Assembly (NCBI RefSeq): GCF_031143425.1
Contig: NC_090438.1
Span: 753,141,823-753,205,822, forward strand
Source of the DNA: Pleurodeles waltl
Lineage: Eukaryota > Chordata > Amphibia > Caudata > Salamandridae
DNA length: 64,000 nucleotides
Direction of reading: 5' to 3'
The notes under the pieces were generated by a model. It did not search any database, was not told where the DNA came from, and saw only the letters and a program-made list of their open reading frames with translations. Positions 22,061 to 33,079 of the stretch are shown here, one piece after another (the stretch's first letter is position 1; each line of letters begins with the position of its first letter). Position numbers and translations under genes: made by a program.

Positions 22061-24401
22061 TCCGGACAACTCCATTTGTCATGCCAGAGTGGAACCTTAA
22101 CTTGATACTCAGTTTTGGCACTTGTTGTGCACTCCCTTCAAAACCCCTTCAGACCCATGCACAGTTGCTCTGTTCATCTTCTTACCATTAAGACAGCATA
22201 TTGTGAACTCACTGCATTTGTCTCAAAGGTATTTTTTCTGGAGCACGGCCAGAGGTTCTGGAGCATGGCCTGCCCATCTGAGGAGCACTGCCATTGAGAA
22301 GCGGTAGGCGTGTCTCGGAGCTCAGGCTCCAGACATCACATGTGATTTCCACAAGTGATAGGCGCATACAAAGAATTACAGACTTTCATTCATAGTGGAG
22401 CTGGAGCCCGGCTGCCTCAATCACTGCTTCCTGATTGGCAACATGCACCTAGGGAGCGCCATGCAGACTCTTTGGGACACAAAGACTTAAAAATGCAGTA
22501 AAAAAACCAAAACACAAAGACCACAGCAACTGAGGAGAGGGCAGGGGTTAAAGTAGGTGGTAGGAGCAACAGAGGAGCTTGAGGCAGGGGAAATAAAAAA
22601 ATAAATTAAAACAAAAATCAGGTAGGGGGTGAGAAACAATGGAGCTGAGGAGCAGGGGTTGGAATAACAGAGTGCATGCTTTAATATGGCTTCGGCCTAC
22701 CACCCATGCTCTATCATAATGCACAAAGAATTAAAGAACAAACAGGAACATTTGCTGTAAAAGAGGAGAGGGGACTAGATACCCATCTAGTGGCTGAAGG
22801 GCAGAATGTGAAATCAAAAGAATCCGGAATTTTGCTGGCTTCACTGCTTGACTAAACTTTGTGCTCCTGGCCAAATAGTTATTTCACTGTGCTTCCGTTT
22901 TAGGTCCCACCTGCTGACAGCGCTTGTATGTACTGTTGCTGCGAGATGTTTTGTTCACTGTAAGAAGCTTGGAGCTCACCCATTGCTTACTGTTTGTTGG
23001 CAAAATGTGTCACTCTTAGTTGCTGCCTTCCTTAGTGTCCTTCCGCTGTCCATCCACTGCTCTCTGTGCTTCAGGTTATTTATTCTTCCCATGTGTGTTG
23101 CTTCTTCCCCCCCCCCCCCCCCACACATTTGTCTGTGTGTCTTCTTCTGTCACTCACCATTGGATAGGTTGCTCCCCCGCCAAAAGAAACAAAAAAAGCG
23201 CTATGACGCAACCATCTGGCCGCGTCAGAGTGTTGTTTTTTTAAATATTTCATTCTGTTTACCAATACTTGATGTGTTGCCCATCCGCACTCGCCAGGAA
23301 AATCACTATGACACAGCCAACGCTGGCTGCGTCTTTCTACTTCTTTCTAACTTTACTTTTAGCCATGTTGCATAGCCACGCAGCTGTACAGCATAGCTAA
23401 ACACACTGGCAAAGCCATTAGCTTTTGCATAGGCGAAATACTGAGTTCAGGGTGTGTACTATATAAGCACGTACACTGTGTCTGATTTAAATGACAACTA
23501 ACGTGCCTCTAAAATAAGACTTAAAAACTCACTTTTGACAAATACCTCTAAAAGCAGTGATATAACCTATGTACTCAGTTGAACCGCTTCTGCATATTTA
23601 AGAAATGCACTTTCTTGAATTTTGTTTAGTTCTCAGCAGATTTTTATATGGTATTTGGTGTACAGTTTACATGCCAAACATTTTCAAGGCTTGGCTCGTG
23701 CATGGGCTTTTAAAGCCCAGCCATACCTTTAGCTCGCCCTGTACATTTTTCGCTCACCCAACTAGTATATAGTGGAGCTCTGCAACTCGCGCAGGAGATG
23801 GCGAGAATCACAGCTACTAAGAAATAAATCATATCAAAACAATTGTGTTAAATAAATCCGCACAAATCTTTACCAACTACAACAATGAGGCACCTGAACT
23901 ATAACAATGAAGTAAAGTGAACTAAAACAATGAAAAAAGGCATTGAGCCTAGTTCCCTAAGATACAAGCAAATAAAACAACATAGTCATTGAAGTAAAAA
24001 ACGACAAGCAATGTAGAGTCCATTGCGGCTTTTCAGCTAATCAGTTTCAAGACCACAGGCATCAATGTGAACAGAGCAGAATGCAGGGCATTCCTGGTGC
24101 TCCTGCCTACAGGAAATGAAACCAGAAAAGCTGGACAAATAATACGCAATGTGAAGCATCGGCTCTGATGGGGGGGGGGTGCACCATCTTACAGCAAATG
24201 AGAAAGCAAATCAAACTAAACCAGTTGTGTAACCTAAATCAAAGCAAATTAAACCAACTAACATAATAAAGCACCCATGCGCTTGACCAGAAACGATGAA
24301 AGATGCAGTGGGGCCAGGTTCGGAAAGCATGAGGATGAACACTGGACAGAAAATAGACTTAAAAAATGTTTCACTCTGCAGTTGAAGGCTGGTTTACCAG
24401 A
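22061..24401. other. Unassigned repeats and low-complexity sequence
   Basis: No protein domain recognised. A run of about 16 C at 23107-23122 and a GGGGGGGGG run near 24172 are present. The ORF of 175 codons at 22848-23375 spans the poly-C tract and has no homology I recognise. Right of 23800 the sequence turns A-rich. Confidence 0.45.
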
Positions 24402-24404
24402 TAA

Positions 24405-24574
24405 GGGCCTAATTTAGATTTCAGCTGATGGGTTACTCCATCATAACGGTGACGGATATTCCGTCAGCCAAAATATAAATCCCATTATTTTCTATCGGAT
24501 TTAGATATTGGAGGTCGGGATAACTGTCACCATTGTGACGGACGAACCCGTCCACCAAAAACTAAATCAGTCCC
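24405..24574. mobile_element. 170-bp palindromic Harbinger-type MITE with TAA duplication
   Basis: The left end GGGCCTAATTTAGATTT and right end AAACTAAATCAGTCCC are imperfect inverted repeats, and internal TGACGGA/TCCGTCA motifs pair across the centre near 24490. TAA flanks both sides (24402-24404 and 24575-24577). It is the same architecture as 30646-30815 and 60485-60675. Confidence 0.7.
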
Positions 24575-25497
24575 TAAATGTTTTACATTGCAAAGTATAT
24601 TGTGTTTCGAGGCTCCACAGAACTCTTGTGAACTTAAAGCTGTTTATGTGTTACTTTTGGAATTTGATTAAATACATTGTGTTCTTATAAAAGCCTGAAA
24701 TGATTACTATTCTGGAATTTTCATGTCTCATAATTGAAGTTAACCCACATGCGCGGTATATGTATCTTTTTGTGCCACTTGGATCTTGGAACAGATTACT
24801 GACACAATATTGTGTTAAAAAATATGCTTGTCAAAAATATTGCATAACATAATATGATCCTATACTTATAATGGTAAGTACAAAAATATCTGAAAAAAGT
24901 ATTGTTGAACATATCTGAACAAAAATAGATTTTTTAAATATAAACATAGTTAACAGTAGTAAATGTTAAATATTTTAATATATAATTTTAATATAATTAA
25001 ATACATTCCACTAATATTTAATCATATAAATGTATACGTATATAAACATCTATATATATATATGTGTGTGTGTTTTATAAAAATATGTATATACAGATAG
25101 TGTAACAATCAAAAAAAATATTTTGAAATATTTTTAATATTTTTAATTTACGAATATGAAATTATATATAGATTTATATATTATATATATATTCATAATA
25201 AATGTAAAATATGAAAGTTAATATATTGTAAAAGAAATATTTTTCTTAATTGTTAGACTATATATGTATGTATACATATAGGACATAACAAATTAATAAG
25301 ATAAAATGCAATAATGTATGCTAATAAAATAATTGTAAAATCAAAAGCAAATTGCAAAAAATATTATAAACATTAAAATACATTTGAAAATAATAACAAA
25401 TAAAACAAATGTTGTAACCTATACTTAACCAACATTATTATAACTATTTGAGTCTAAGAATATTAAAGATACTGTTCCTACCCTAGTTTATGCAGTG

Positions 25498-25800
25498 GTA
25501 GAGAAAGTGTTGGACTTCGGAGGGGTAAAATTTACTATTCCCACTCCAGTCAGTGCAACAGTAGGGAAAGTGTTGGATTTCAGAGGGGTGAAAAATTTTG
25601 TTCCCACTCCAAAGAGCACAGCAGTAGGGAAAACGTTGGGCTTTGGACAGGTAACATTTACTATTCCCACTCCAGTCTGTGTAGGGAAAGCAATGGAATT
25701 TGGAGGGATGAGATTTACTATTTCCACTCCAAACATCGCAGCAGTAGGGGGAAGTGTAAAATTGCACAGAGGTAATTTTACTATTCCTACTGTAGTCTAA
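25498..25800. repeat. Minisatellite, five units of 63/57 bp, open in several frames
   Basis: Units begin with GTAG(A/G)G at 25498, 25561, 25624, 25681 and 25744; spacings are 63, 63, 57 and 63 bp. Each holds TT(T/G)ACTATTCCCACTCC. Because every unit length is a multiple of three, one plus-strand ORF (25495-25800) and two minus-strand ORFs (25736-25488 and 25833-25483) run across the array with a 21-residue period. No signal peptide or known motif is seen, so it is probably a non-coding minisatellite. Confidence 0.85.
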
Positions 25801-25974
25801 ACAAAAATAGGTAAAGCACTTCACTTCAAACACATTACATATACCACGAATGTAAAAAGATATTAAACTCTTAATATAGAAGTAATTAACATAAAAATAG
25901 ATGTGTATATATACATATATCTATATGTATGTGTATATATATATATATATATATATCAATCTACACAACAAGAC

Positions 25975-26125
25975 ATAATCCACAACGCTCACTCGAGTTG
26001 GTGAAAACACAGCATATTTTTACTGCTTACATGACACGTTTTGCCCGTTTGTCGGGCGAAACGTGTCATGTAAGCAGTAAAAATACCGTGTGTTTTTACC
26101 AACTCGAGTGAGTGTTGTGGATTAT
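25975..26125. repeat. Long inverted repeat, 73-bp arms, 5-base loop
   Basis: The left arm 25975-26047 and right arm 26053-26125 are reverse complements with only a handful of mismatches, separated by TTTGT. The arm contains CTCACTCGAGTTGGT and, near the loop, ACACGTTTTGCCCG against CGGGCGAAACGTGT. TA-rich microsatellites flank it on both sides. It could extrude as a cruciform or give a stable RNA hairpin. It may be two inverted copies of a retroelement end. Confidence 0.85.
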
Positions 26126-26339
26126 TTCTCGTTCTGTGGACTGATTGATAGCCAGGCTGCTCCACTGGCAAAGACGCTCCATCCCACATGGGTACAGCCT
26201 CCAGGAGGAGCATCTGTGTGTTTGGATATGAATATATATATATATATATATATTTGTAATAAAACATGAAAAAATAATTAAGTTAAATAATTACAATTCA
26301 TTAAAATAATCAATGATCAAATAATAAATAATTGTTATT

Positions 26340-26930
26340 CAATTATCAGTTACGTTCCCATACCCTTACATACCTAGCAGCCCACACCAAAAATATAACT
26401 TAGAGTAGCGACTCCATAATTTACACATTTAAATTCAATTAAATAATTAGTTAGCAATTATTAATTGTTAATTATAACTTGACTCCTCAGCCAAGACCCA
26501 TACAAACCTAGCATCCCACAACAAAAATATATATTCCAAATAATGAAGTATTCCATTATTTTTTAAATTAAATTAAAGAATTTACAAATAATAAATATTA
26601 ACACATTATTGATTAAATAACTTCCCACCCTATACCGCTACAAACCTAGTATCCTGCAACTAACATATTAGTACAAATAATCAATATTACATATTTTACA
26701 TAATTAAAAATTAATTAAATAAATCATTTAAAAATTATGATATTAGTAATTATTACTTAACTTCCCTTCCTAAACCTCTACAAACCTAGCAGCATGCAAC
26801 TAAAATATAAATACCATAAATAAGTACTCCATAAATTACATGATTGAGATCAATTAAATAATTATTTGTTAATCATTACTTAGGTTACTTCCCACCCTAC
26901 ACACCTACAAACCAAACATCCTGTCCACTT
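26340..26930. repeat. Diverged AT-rich tandem repeat, period about 134-140 bp
   Basis: The motif ACAAACCTAGCA(T/G)CC recurs at about 26372, 26506, 26644, 26784 and 26905. Each is preceded by a short C-rich CCCACCCTA-type stretch and followed by CAAC(T/A)AAAATATA and then ATTAAATAATT-type sequence. The five units are much diverged, so this is an old satellite-like array. Confidence 0.6.
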
Positions 26931-27465
26931 ATAACTCAGCAACCAACTACAACACTCTGCATTATTATAAACAAATATATATATTCTACATCATAAAAAA
27001 TTACAAGCTATATTAAAAAAAAAAAAATCTATAAACAACAGTAACACATCAAATTAATCTATTAATTAAAACACATACAAATGATTGAAAACAATATTTT
27101 AGCACCATTTATTGAAAACAAAATGAAAAATATCAATATTATTATATTTTGTTTCTGCCTCCCCATATTTTTAATCTGAAATTTTATCCAAAAACCTCCT
27201 GGTACATCAGACGGTGTGACATTCATTGTTGTCGTTAGATGTAAACAAGATAAAAGGTGAGTTTACCTTGCCGTGCTTCAGGTCCTAGGGGATTTTGATT
27301 TGCAAAAAAACCTTGAAGGATAAGTGAGCCCTCATGACTGCCTTTATAGCCTGTCTCTATTCCATTTCTTTTATTAGCGATGCTTTTGAGAAAAGCGCTC
27401 TTCTTAAAAGTAAAGGATGAAGTCCTGTACTTACTCTTACCCACACTTGCTCACGTTCAGATACA
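26931..27465. other. Unassigned sequence left of the truncated LINE
   Basis: AT-rich to 27200, then mixed. A poly-A run lies at about 27015. No gene recognised. Confidence 0.4.
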
Positions 27466-29184
27466 CTTCCATCGCAAGATCAGCGACCTCCACGACAGCT
27501 TCGGACACCAGACCCAACCAAACACCACCGAACCCGCACCCCCGGCCATCACCCTCAACAACTGGACCCACATCACCACGGAAGAAACCAAATCCATCAT
27601 GAACTCTATCCACTCCAGCGCCCCTTCGGACCCTTGCCCGCACTTCATCTTTAACAAAGCCGACGACATCATCGCCCCGCACCTCCAGACCGTCATCAAC
27701 TCTTCTTTTTCTTCTGCTACCTTCCCCGAATGCTGGAAACACGCCGAAGTCAACGCCCTACTAAAGAAACCTACGGCTGACCCGAGCAACCTGAAAAACT
27801 TCCGCCCCATCTCTCTTCTGCCTTTCCCAGCCAAAGTAATAGAGAAGACCGTCAACAAACAGCTGACCACCTTCCTGGAAGACAACAACCTGCTCGACCC
27901 CTCACAAACCGGATTCCGAACCAACCACAGCACTGAAACCGCCCTCATCTCAGTCACAGACGACATCAGAACCCTGATGGACAACGGTGAAACAGTCGCC
28001 CTCATTCTCCTCGACCTCTCGGCTGCCTTTGACACCGTCTGTCACCGCACCCTAATCACCCGCCTCCGCTCCACCGGGATCCAAGGCCAGGCCCTGGACT
28101 GGATCGCCTCCTTCCTCGCAAACCGTTCACAAAGAGTTTACCTCCCTCCGTTTCGCTCAGAACCCACCGAGGTCATCTGCGGCGTACCTCAAGGCTCATC
28201 ACTCAGCCCGACACTCTTCAATGTCTACATGAGCCCCCTCGCCAACATCGTACGCAAGCACATCATCATCACCTCCTACGCCGACGACACCCAACTTATA
28301 CTCTCCCTCACCAAGGACCCCGCCAGCGCCAAGACCAACCTACAAGAGGGTATGAAGGACGTCGCAGATTGGATGAGGCTCAGCCGCCTAAAGCTGAACT
28401 CTGAAAAAACGGAAGTCCTCATCCTCGGCAACACCCCGTCCGCCTGGGACGACTCCTGGTGGCCCTCGGCACCGCACCGACCCCCACAGACCACGCCCGC
28501 AACCTCGGCTTCATCTTGGACCCTCTTCTCACCATGACTAAGAAGTCAACGCCGTGTCCTCCGCCTGCTTCCTCACCCTCCGCATGCTCCGTAAGATCTT
28601 CCGCTGGATCCCCGCCGACACCAGAAAAACCGTGACTCACGCCCTCGTCACGAGCCGCCTGGACTACGGCAACACTCTCTACGCCGGGACCACAGCCAAA
28701 CTCCAAAATCGCCTGCAACGCATTCAAAACGCCTCGGCCCGCCTCATCCTAGACGTACCCCGCAACAGCCACATCTCCGCACACCTGAGACACCTGCATT
28801 GGCTCCCAGTCAGCAAAAGGATCACCTTCCGACTTCTCACCCACGCACACAAAGCCCTCCACGACAAGGGACCGGAATACCTCAACAGACGCCTCAGTCT
28901 CTACGTCCCCACCCGCCACCTGCGCTCCTCTGGCCATCGCACTCGCTGCTGTCCCTCGCATCCGCCGCTCCACGGCGGGTGGGAGATCTTTCTCCTTCCT
29001 GGCGGCCAAGACCTGGAACTCCCTCCCCACCAGCCTCAGGACCACCCAGGACCACTCCGCTTTCCGGAGACTCCTAAAGACCTGGCTGTTCGAGCAGCGT
29101 TAACCCCCCCTTTCTTTTCCCCTAGCGCCTTGAGACCCGCACGGGTGAGTAGCGCGCTTTATAAATGTTAATGATTTGATTTGA
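27466..29184 (+). mobile_element. 5'-truncated L2-like LINE (RT and 3' end)
   Basis: From CTTCCATCGCAAGATCAG at about 27466 this copy follows the LINE at 54482-56206 almost base for base. It therefore lacks the monomers and endonuclease. The RT is well kept: SLLPFPAKVIEKTVNKQL, ILLDLSAAFDTVCH, GVPQGSSLSPTLFN and the catalytic YADDTQLI (about 28275-28300). A deletion of about 7 bp near 28455 shifts the frame (ORF stops at 28537), and a one-base loss near 28540 (AAGAAG against AAGCAAG) adds another. The 3' end GTGAGTAGCGCGCTTTATAA and a short GATTT tail close it at 29184. It has Trp (TGG) where the longer copy has its first TGA. Confidence 0.9.
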
Positions 29185-29425
29185 CTATGTACTCATTCAA
29201 CCACATTTGAAATGTGTGGAATCCACGTCATGTAAATGCTCAACCAGCATTTACTCACACAAGTACTTGCCATTTGCTCACTCTGTACACACTGTCTTGT
29301 CCCCTCACATCCTTAGCTAAGGCACAAAAGATAATTTGACCTTGAACTGTGGAGCCCCCTTCTCAAGCACTGCTACTTGATTAAAACTTCTGAAAGGGGT
29401 CATGAGCCCTCAATTGGGGTGGAAT

Positions 29426-29849
29426 GGTGTGTAAAATAACAGTGAATTGGGATGCGGCCCGAGTGACTGCCAGTGGCTGAGATTAATTCAAGCATTCCAT
29501 CTATCACTCTTTTGTATACTAGCTGTGAAGCCCTAAGTGGAACAGGTATGCCCAGACGTGAGTCCTGTGTGCACAGTGTCACTGGAACCAAGCTGTACGC
29601 GGCTAATGAACCCATAACTGGGGCAAAACCCGTCTTGTGTTGCTTATGTTCTGTTTCAGGGAGGACCTGGCTTGGCAGATTAGGCTGGACTGTTCAGATT
29701 AAAGCAGGGTCAAGACTGATTTGCATATAGCTGGGTCCTAACTGAGGAGGCATGCTGTGCAAAATAACCATGGACTGGGATGCGGCCCGTATGATTACAT
29801 GTGGCTGCGATTAATTCAAGCATTCCATCCATCACTGTTTTGTATACTA
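29426..29849 (+). repeat. Pair of 96-bp direct repeats, 328 bp apart
   Basis: 29426-29521 and 29754-29849 share AAAATAAC, GGGATGCGGCCCG, GATTAATTCAAGCATTCCAT and TTTTGTATACTA in the same order with about 85 percent visible identity. The 232 bp between them has no coding signal. It could be a small element with terminal direct repeats or an internally duplicated repeat. Confidence 0.65.
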
Positions 29850-29869
29850 TTTTTCTAAAAGTGGCATTT

Positions 29870-30430
29870 TAAGAATTGGGACCTTAAATCCTACTTTACC
29901 ATTGAAGAAGACTTTAAGTTATAATTCTGTAGACACCAATCTTGACATTCCATCCTGCTCCCAATTGAAAGTTATCACCTATGAAATGCAATAAAGTAAC
30001 CCAATATTATCCTATGGGAAAGGTAGGCCTTGTAGTAGTGAAACACTAATTTAGGAGTTTTTTACTACCAACATGTGTAAAAGTTAAAAGAACATATTCT
30101 TTTTTTTTTTTTTAATACACTGCAACCTGCCCTTTGGGCTATGTAAGACCTACCTTAGGTTTGACATATGTATTAAAAAGGAATGTTTAGCCCTAACAAA
30201 AGGTATATTTTGCCAAGTCAAAATGGCAGTTTAAAACTGCACACATAGGCTACAATTGCAGGTCCGAGACATGTTTAAAGGTCTACTTAAGTGGGTGGCA
30301 CAATGAGTACTGCAGGGCCACTAGTAACATCTAATTTACAGGCACTGTGTACAAGTAGTACCACTTTAATAGGGACTACCAAGTCAATTTAGTGTGCATC
30401 TTTAATTGAGAGGGCACACACGCTTTAGTA
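29870..30430. repeat. Interspersed repeat module, non-coding
   Basis: A poly-T run at about 30100 and phrases such as GGCAGTTTAAAACTGCACAC and GTGGGTGGCACAAT. From general acquaintance this resembles a module of the large newt repeat seen at 44428-57451, in inverted orientation, but that module is absent from the local copy, so it cannot be verified here. Confidence 0.35.
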
Positions 30431-30645
30431 CTGGTTAGCATTGGTAAAGTGGACAAAGTCTTAAGGCCAGTAAAAACGAGATCAGCGAAAACAGAGGAGC
30501 AAGGCAAAAATGTTTGGGGGAAGATCATCCTATGGCTGATAGGTCTAACCGCCGCAAAGTGGGAAAACATCATAACCCCATTTCTCTTTTTATCAGGGGT
30601 TGCAAAATATTGTGATGGATATATCTTGTGCTTTAAAAGAATTAT

Positions 30646-30815
30646 GGGCCTAATTACGACATTGGCGGATGGGATACTCCGCCACAAACGTGACTGACAT
30701 CCCGCCCGCCACTTTACAAGTTCCATAGGATATATTGGAACTTGTAATACGGCAGGCTGGATATCCGTCATGTTTGTGACAGAGTATCCCTCCCTTCACG
30801 ATCGTAATGAGGTCG
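30646..30815. mobile_element. 170-bp palindromic Harbinger-type MITE
   Basis: GGGCCTAATTACGAC at the left and GATCGTAATGAGGTC at the right are imperfect inverted termini. The centre AAGTTCCATAGGATATATTGGAACTT is palindromic and close to the centre of 60485-60675 (GTTCCATAGGATATAATGGAC). Flanking TAT (30643-30645 and 30816-30818) may be the 3-bp duplication. Confidence 0.65.
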
Positions 30816-31212
30816 TATGTCTTTTTTTTTTATTAAGGTGAGTCTCCCGTTTACAGATTTGGTCTCGGTACTCCTACTTTTACCGAGCTCCAAATCGTTT
30901 TTTTGATCAAGCATTTTATAAGTGCCTCAAACTGTATAACACAGTGTATCTGATAGAGACTTCTAGTTGCAGATTTCTTACCTTAGAATTTTCCCTCAAG
31001 CGTCAGAATGGATCCGGAGATTTTTCTTAGAGCAATACCCTTGCGCGTCCGCGGGCGTCATAGGCGTCGTGGTCACCGTGATGACGTCGGGAGTAGTATA
31101 TAGACGCTGCCCTCGGGCAGTGACATCAGTTCTTTTCTTTCTGCGCCATGCGCTGATCCGGAGAAGAGCTACCCTGGCTATTTTTTGGGCCGAATTCGAT
31201 ATTTTTTTCTGT

Positions 31213-33075
31213 GCGACTTTGTTGCGTCGAGGATGTCCTCGAAGACTGGGATCAAGCCATGCGAGGACTGTCATCGGATGTTGTCGGTGACGGATCCTCA
31301 ACGGGTTTCACTGTGGTGTCTCGAGCGCGACCACAACCCGAAGTCGTGCTCCGAGTGCCGGGCCATGCACTCAAAGACTTTGAGGGAGCGGTCCCTAAAG
31401 CTAATGGCGGCCTGGCACTCAACTCTGCGTAGGTCCCCGTCTCGTTTGAGAGGAAGGTCTCGAGATCGGTCGCAAAGTCATCACCACTCATCTTCTTCTA
31501 AATCCTCAGGTCAAGGTAAGAAGAAGAAGTTGAAGTCCCATTGCTCTCCAACCTCGCCCCGTCGCTCGGCCGACGCGGGAAGAGCGTCCATGCACTAGGC
31601 CTCCATCCTCAGAGCCTACGTCTGGGTCGGCTCCGCCCTTCCCCGAGTTTCCCGGAGCCAGAGTGACCCCGCCAGCGTAAAGAGTTTTATGAGGCCACGC
31701 ACCTCATATTTGGGTGGCCCGACCCCGATACTGCACCTTCGGGCCCACATGGGTTCGGCTGAGGGGCCTTTGGGTTCCGCGCCGGTTGCTTTGGCTCTGG
31801 CCACCAAGGTCACCTCTGGATACGTGCGTGGATCCGCACTGGTGCCGGTCACACCCTTGAGACCTTCCCTGGGTCGATTATCGACTCTCCCGACGTCGGT
31901 GGTGCCCACTATTGACGTTGACCGATTCTTGTCCCCGACGACTCGGAGTCGGAACAGCGTCGGCTGACGCCACCTTCGGCGGGGCTTATTCGCCCCAGGT
32001 CAGATTTGGACCCTTTTTCTTATGGGTATGAATATGGGGAGGAATTGCAGGGGTCCCTGGAACCTTATGAATACCAGGATGACCCTGCTATGGACTAGGC
32101 TCAGGAATTGGGTGAAGCCAGTGGTCTGGATACTTCTCCTGACGCTGGCATGCCGTCTCCTCCTACCGTGGCTACGGCAGAGGGAGCAACTTATGGTATG
32201 GTGGTCAGTAGGGCAGCTAAGGTCCTTGGACTCGAGCTTCCCACTGTTGAGGTCAGGTCTAATCTCCTGACGGAGGTGCTTCAGCCTGGGGCTTCTACTT
32301 CAGAACCCCTTTTGCCTTTTAATGAAGCCCTCACTGCTGTAGTTTTGGTTACATGGTCCAAACCCGACACAGCTGCTCCTGTGAATAGGACTATCGCAAA
32401 TGCCATTGGTCCTCTCTGAACGACCCTAAATTCCTGTCCCAACACCCCATGCCTGAGAGTCTTGTTATCAAGGCTTCCTCTTCTTCAGGTGCATTTCCTT
32501 CCACACCCCTGGATAGGGAATCCAAAAGGCTGGAACAGTTTGGCAAGAAGTTGTTTTCTTCCTCCAGTCTCGCTCTGGGGTCTGTGAACACCGCATGCCT
32601 TTTGGGCCGCTATACCCACTCTTTGTGGGATACGGTTGTGCAAGTCCTGCCGCAGATACCGGAGGAGGCCCGTGCTATCGCCTCCCAAGCTGTGAACGAT
32701 GGGAGAGATGCGGCAAAGTTCATAATCCGTTGTGGGCTGGACACGACCGACTCTCTGGCAGATCGGTTGCTACGACGGTGTCCTTACGAGCCATGCCTGG
32801 TTACGTACTTCTGTTTTTTCAGGGGATGTCCATCAGTCACTCACGGACATGCCCTTTGATGGCTCCTGTCTCTTCGGAGACAAAGTGGACTTCGCCTTGG
32901 AGAGATTCAAGGATTCCCAGGCTACGGCTCGGTCCCTTGGAATTTCCTCGGCCCCTCGCCCACCACAGTCCGCTTTTTGCCCCTTTCGTGGCCACAGAAG
33001 GGGCTCCCTGTCACGTTCTCCACACAGCCACTGTGCCTCCCACGCTGGTCAGCCTATGCGTGGCAGAGGACGCTG
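31213..33075 (+). pseudogene. DIRS ORF1 (Gag-like), frameshifted
   Basis: The likely start is the ATG at 31233 (MSSKTGIKPCEDC). The N-terminal part (to 31598) carries a zinc-finger-like Cys/His set: KPCEDCHRML, then LWCLERDHNPKSCSECRAMH, followed by SKTLRERSLKL and a basic Ser/Lys/Arg tract. After frame changes, the block around LALGSVNTACLLGRYTHSLW (about 32570-32635) and GRDAAKFIIRCGLDTTDSLA (about 32700-32762) matches the equivalent Gag block of the copy at 18331-22060. The protein of this family is presumed to package the element RNA. At least three frame changes or stops disable it. Confidence 0.6.
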
Positions 33076-33079
33076 AATC

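Larger units (their letters stand above)
24580..27200. other. Very AT-rich block holding several tandem repeats
   Basis: About 2.6 kb of strongly AT-rich DNA with TA/TG microsatellites (25040-25070, 25915-25956, 26228-26253), a 63-bp minisatellite, a 73-bp-arm hairpin and a diverged array of about 138 bp. No gene domain is visible. The change in composition against the flanks is abrupt on both sides. Confidence 0.8.

Noticed and set aside
22848..23375. 175-codon ORF as a membrane protein
   Set aside because: The hydrophobic Leu/Cys-rich run comes from T/C-rich DNA and a poly-C tract; no start context or domain supports a gene.
25980..26125. Complete hammerhead ribozyme
   Set aside because: A GGGCGAAACG segment is present, but no CTGATGA core accompanies it in the right place.
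25929..26267. ORFs with Tyr/Ile repeats and a shared QLE end
   Set aside because: They are translations of TA microsatellites and of the hairpin arms.
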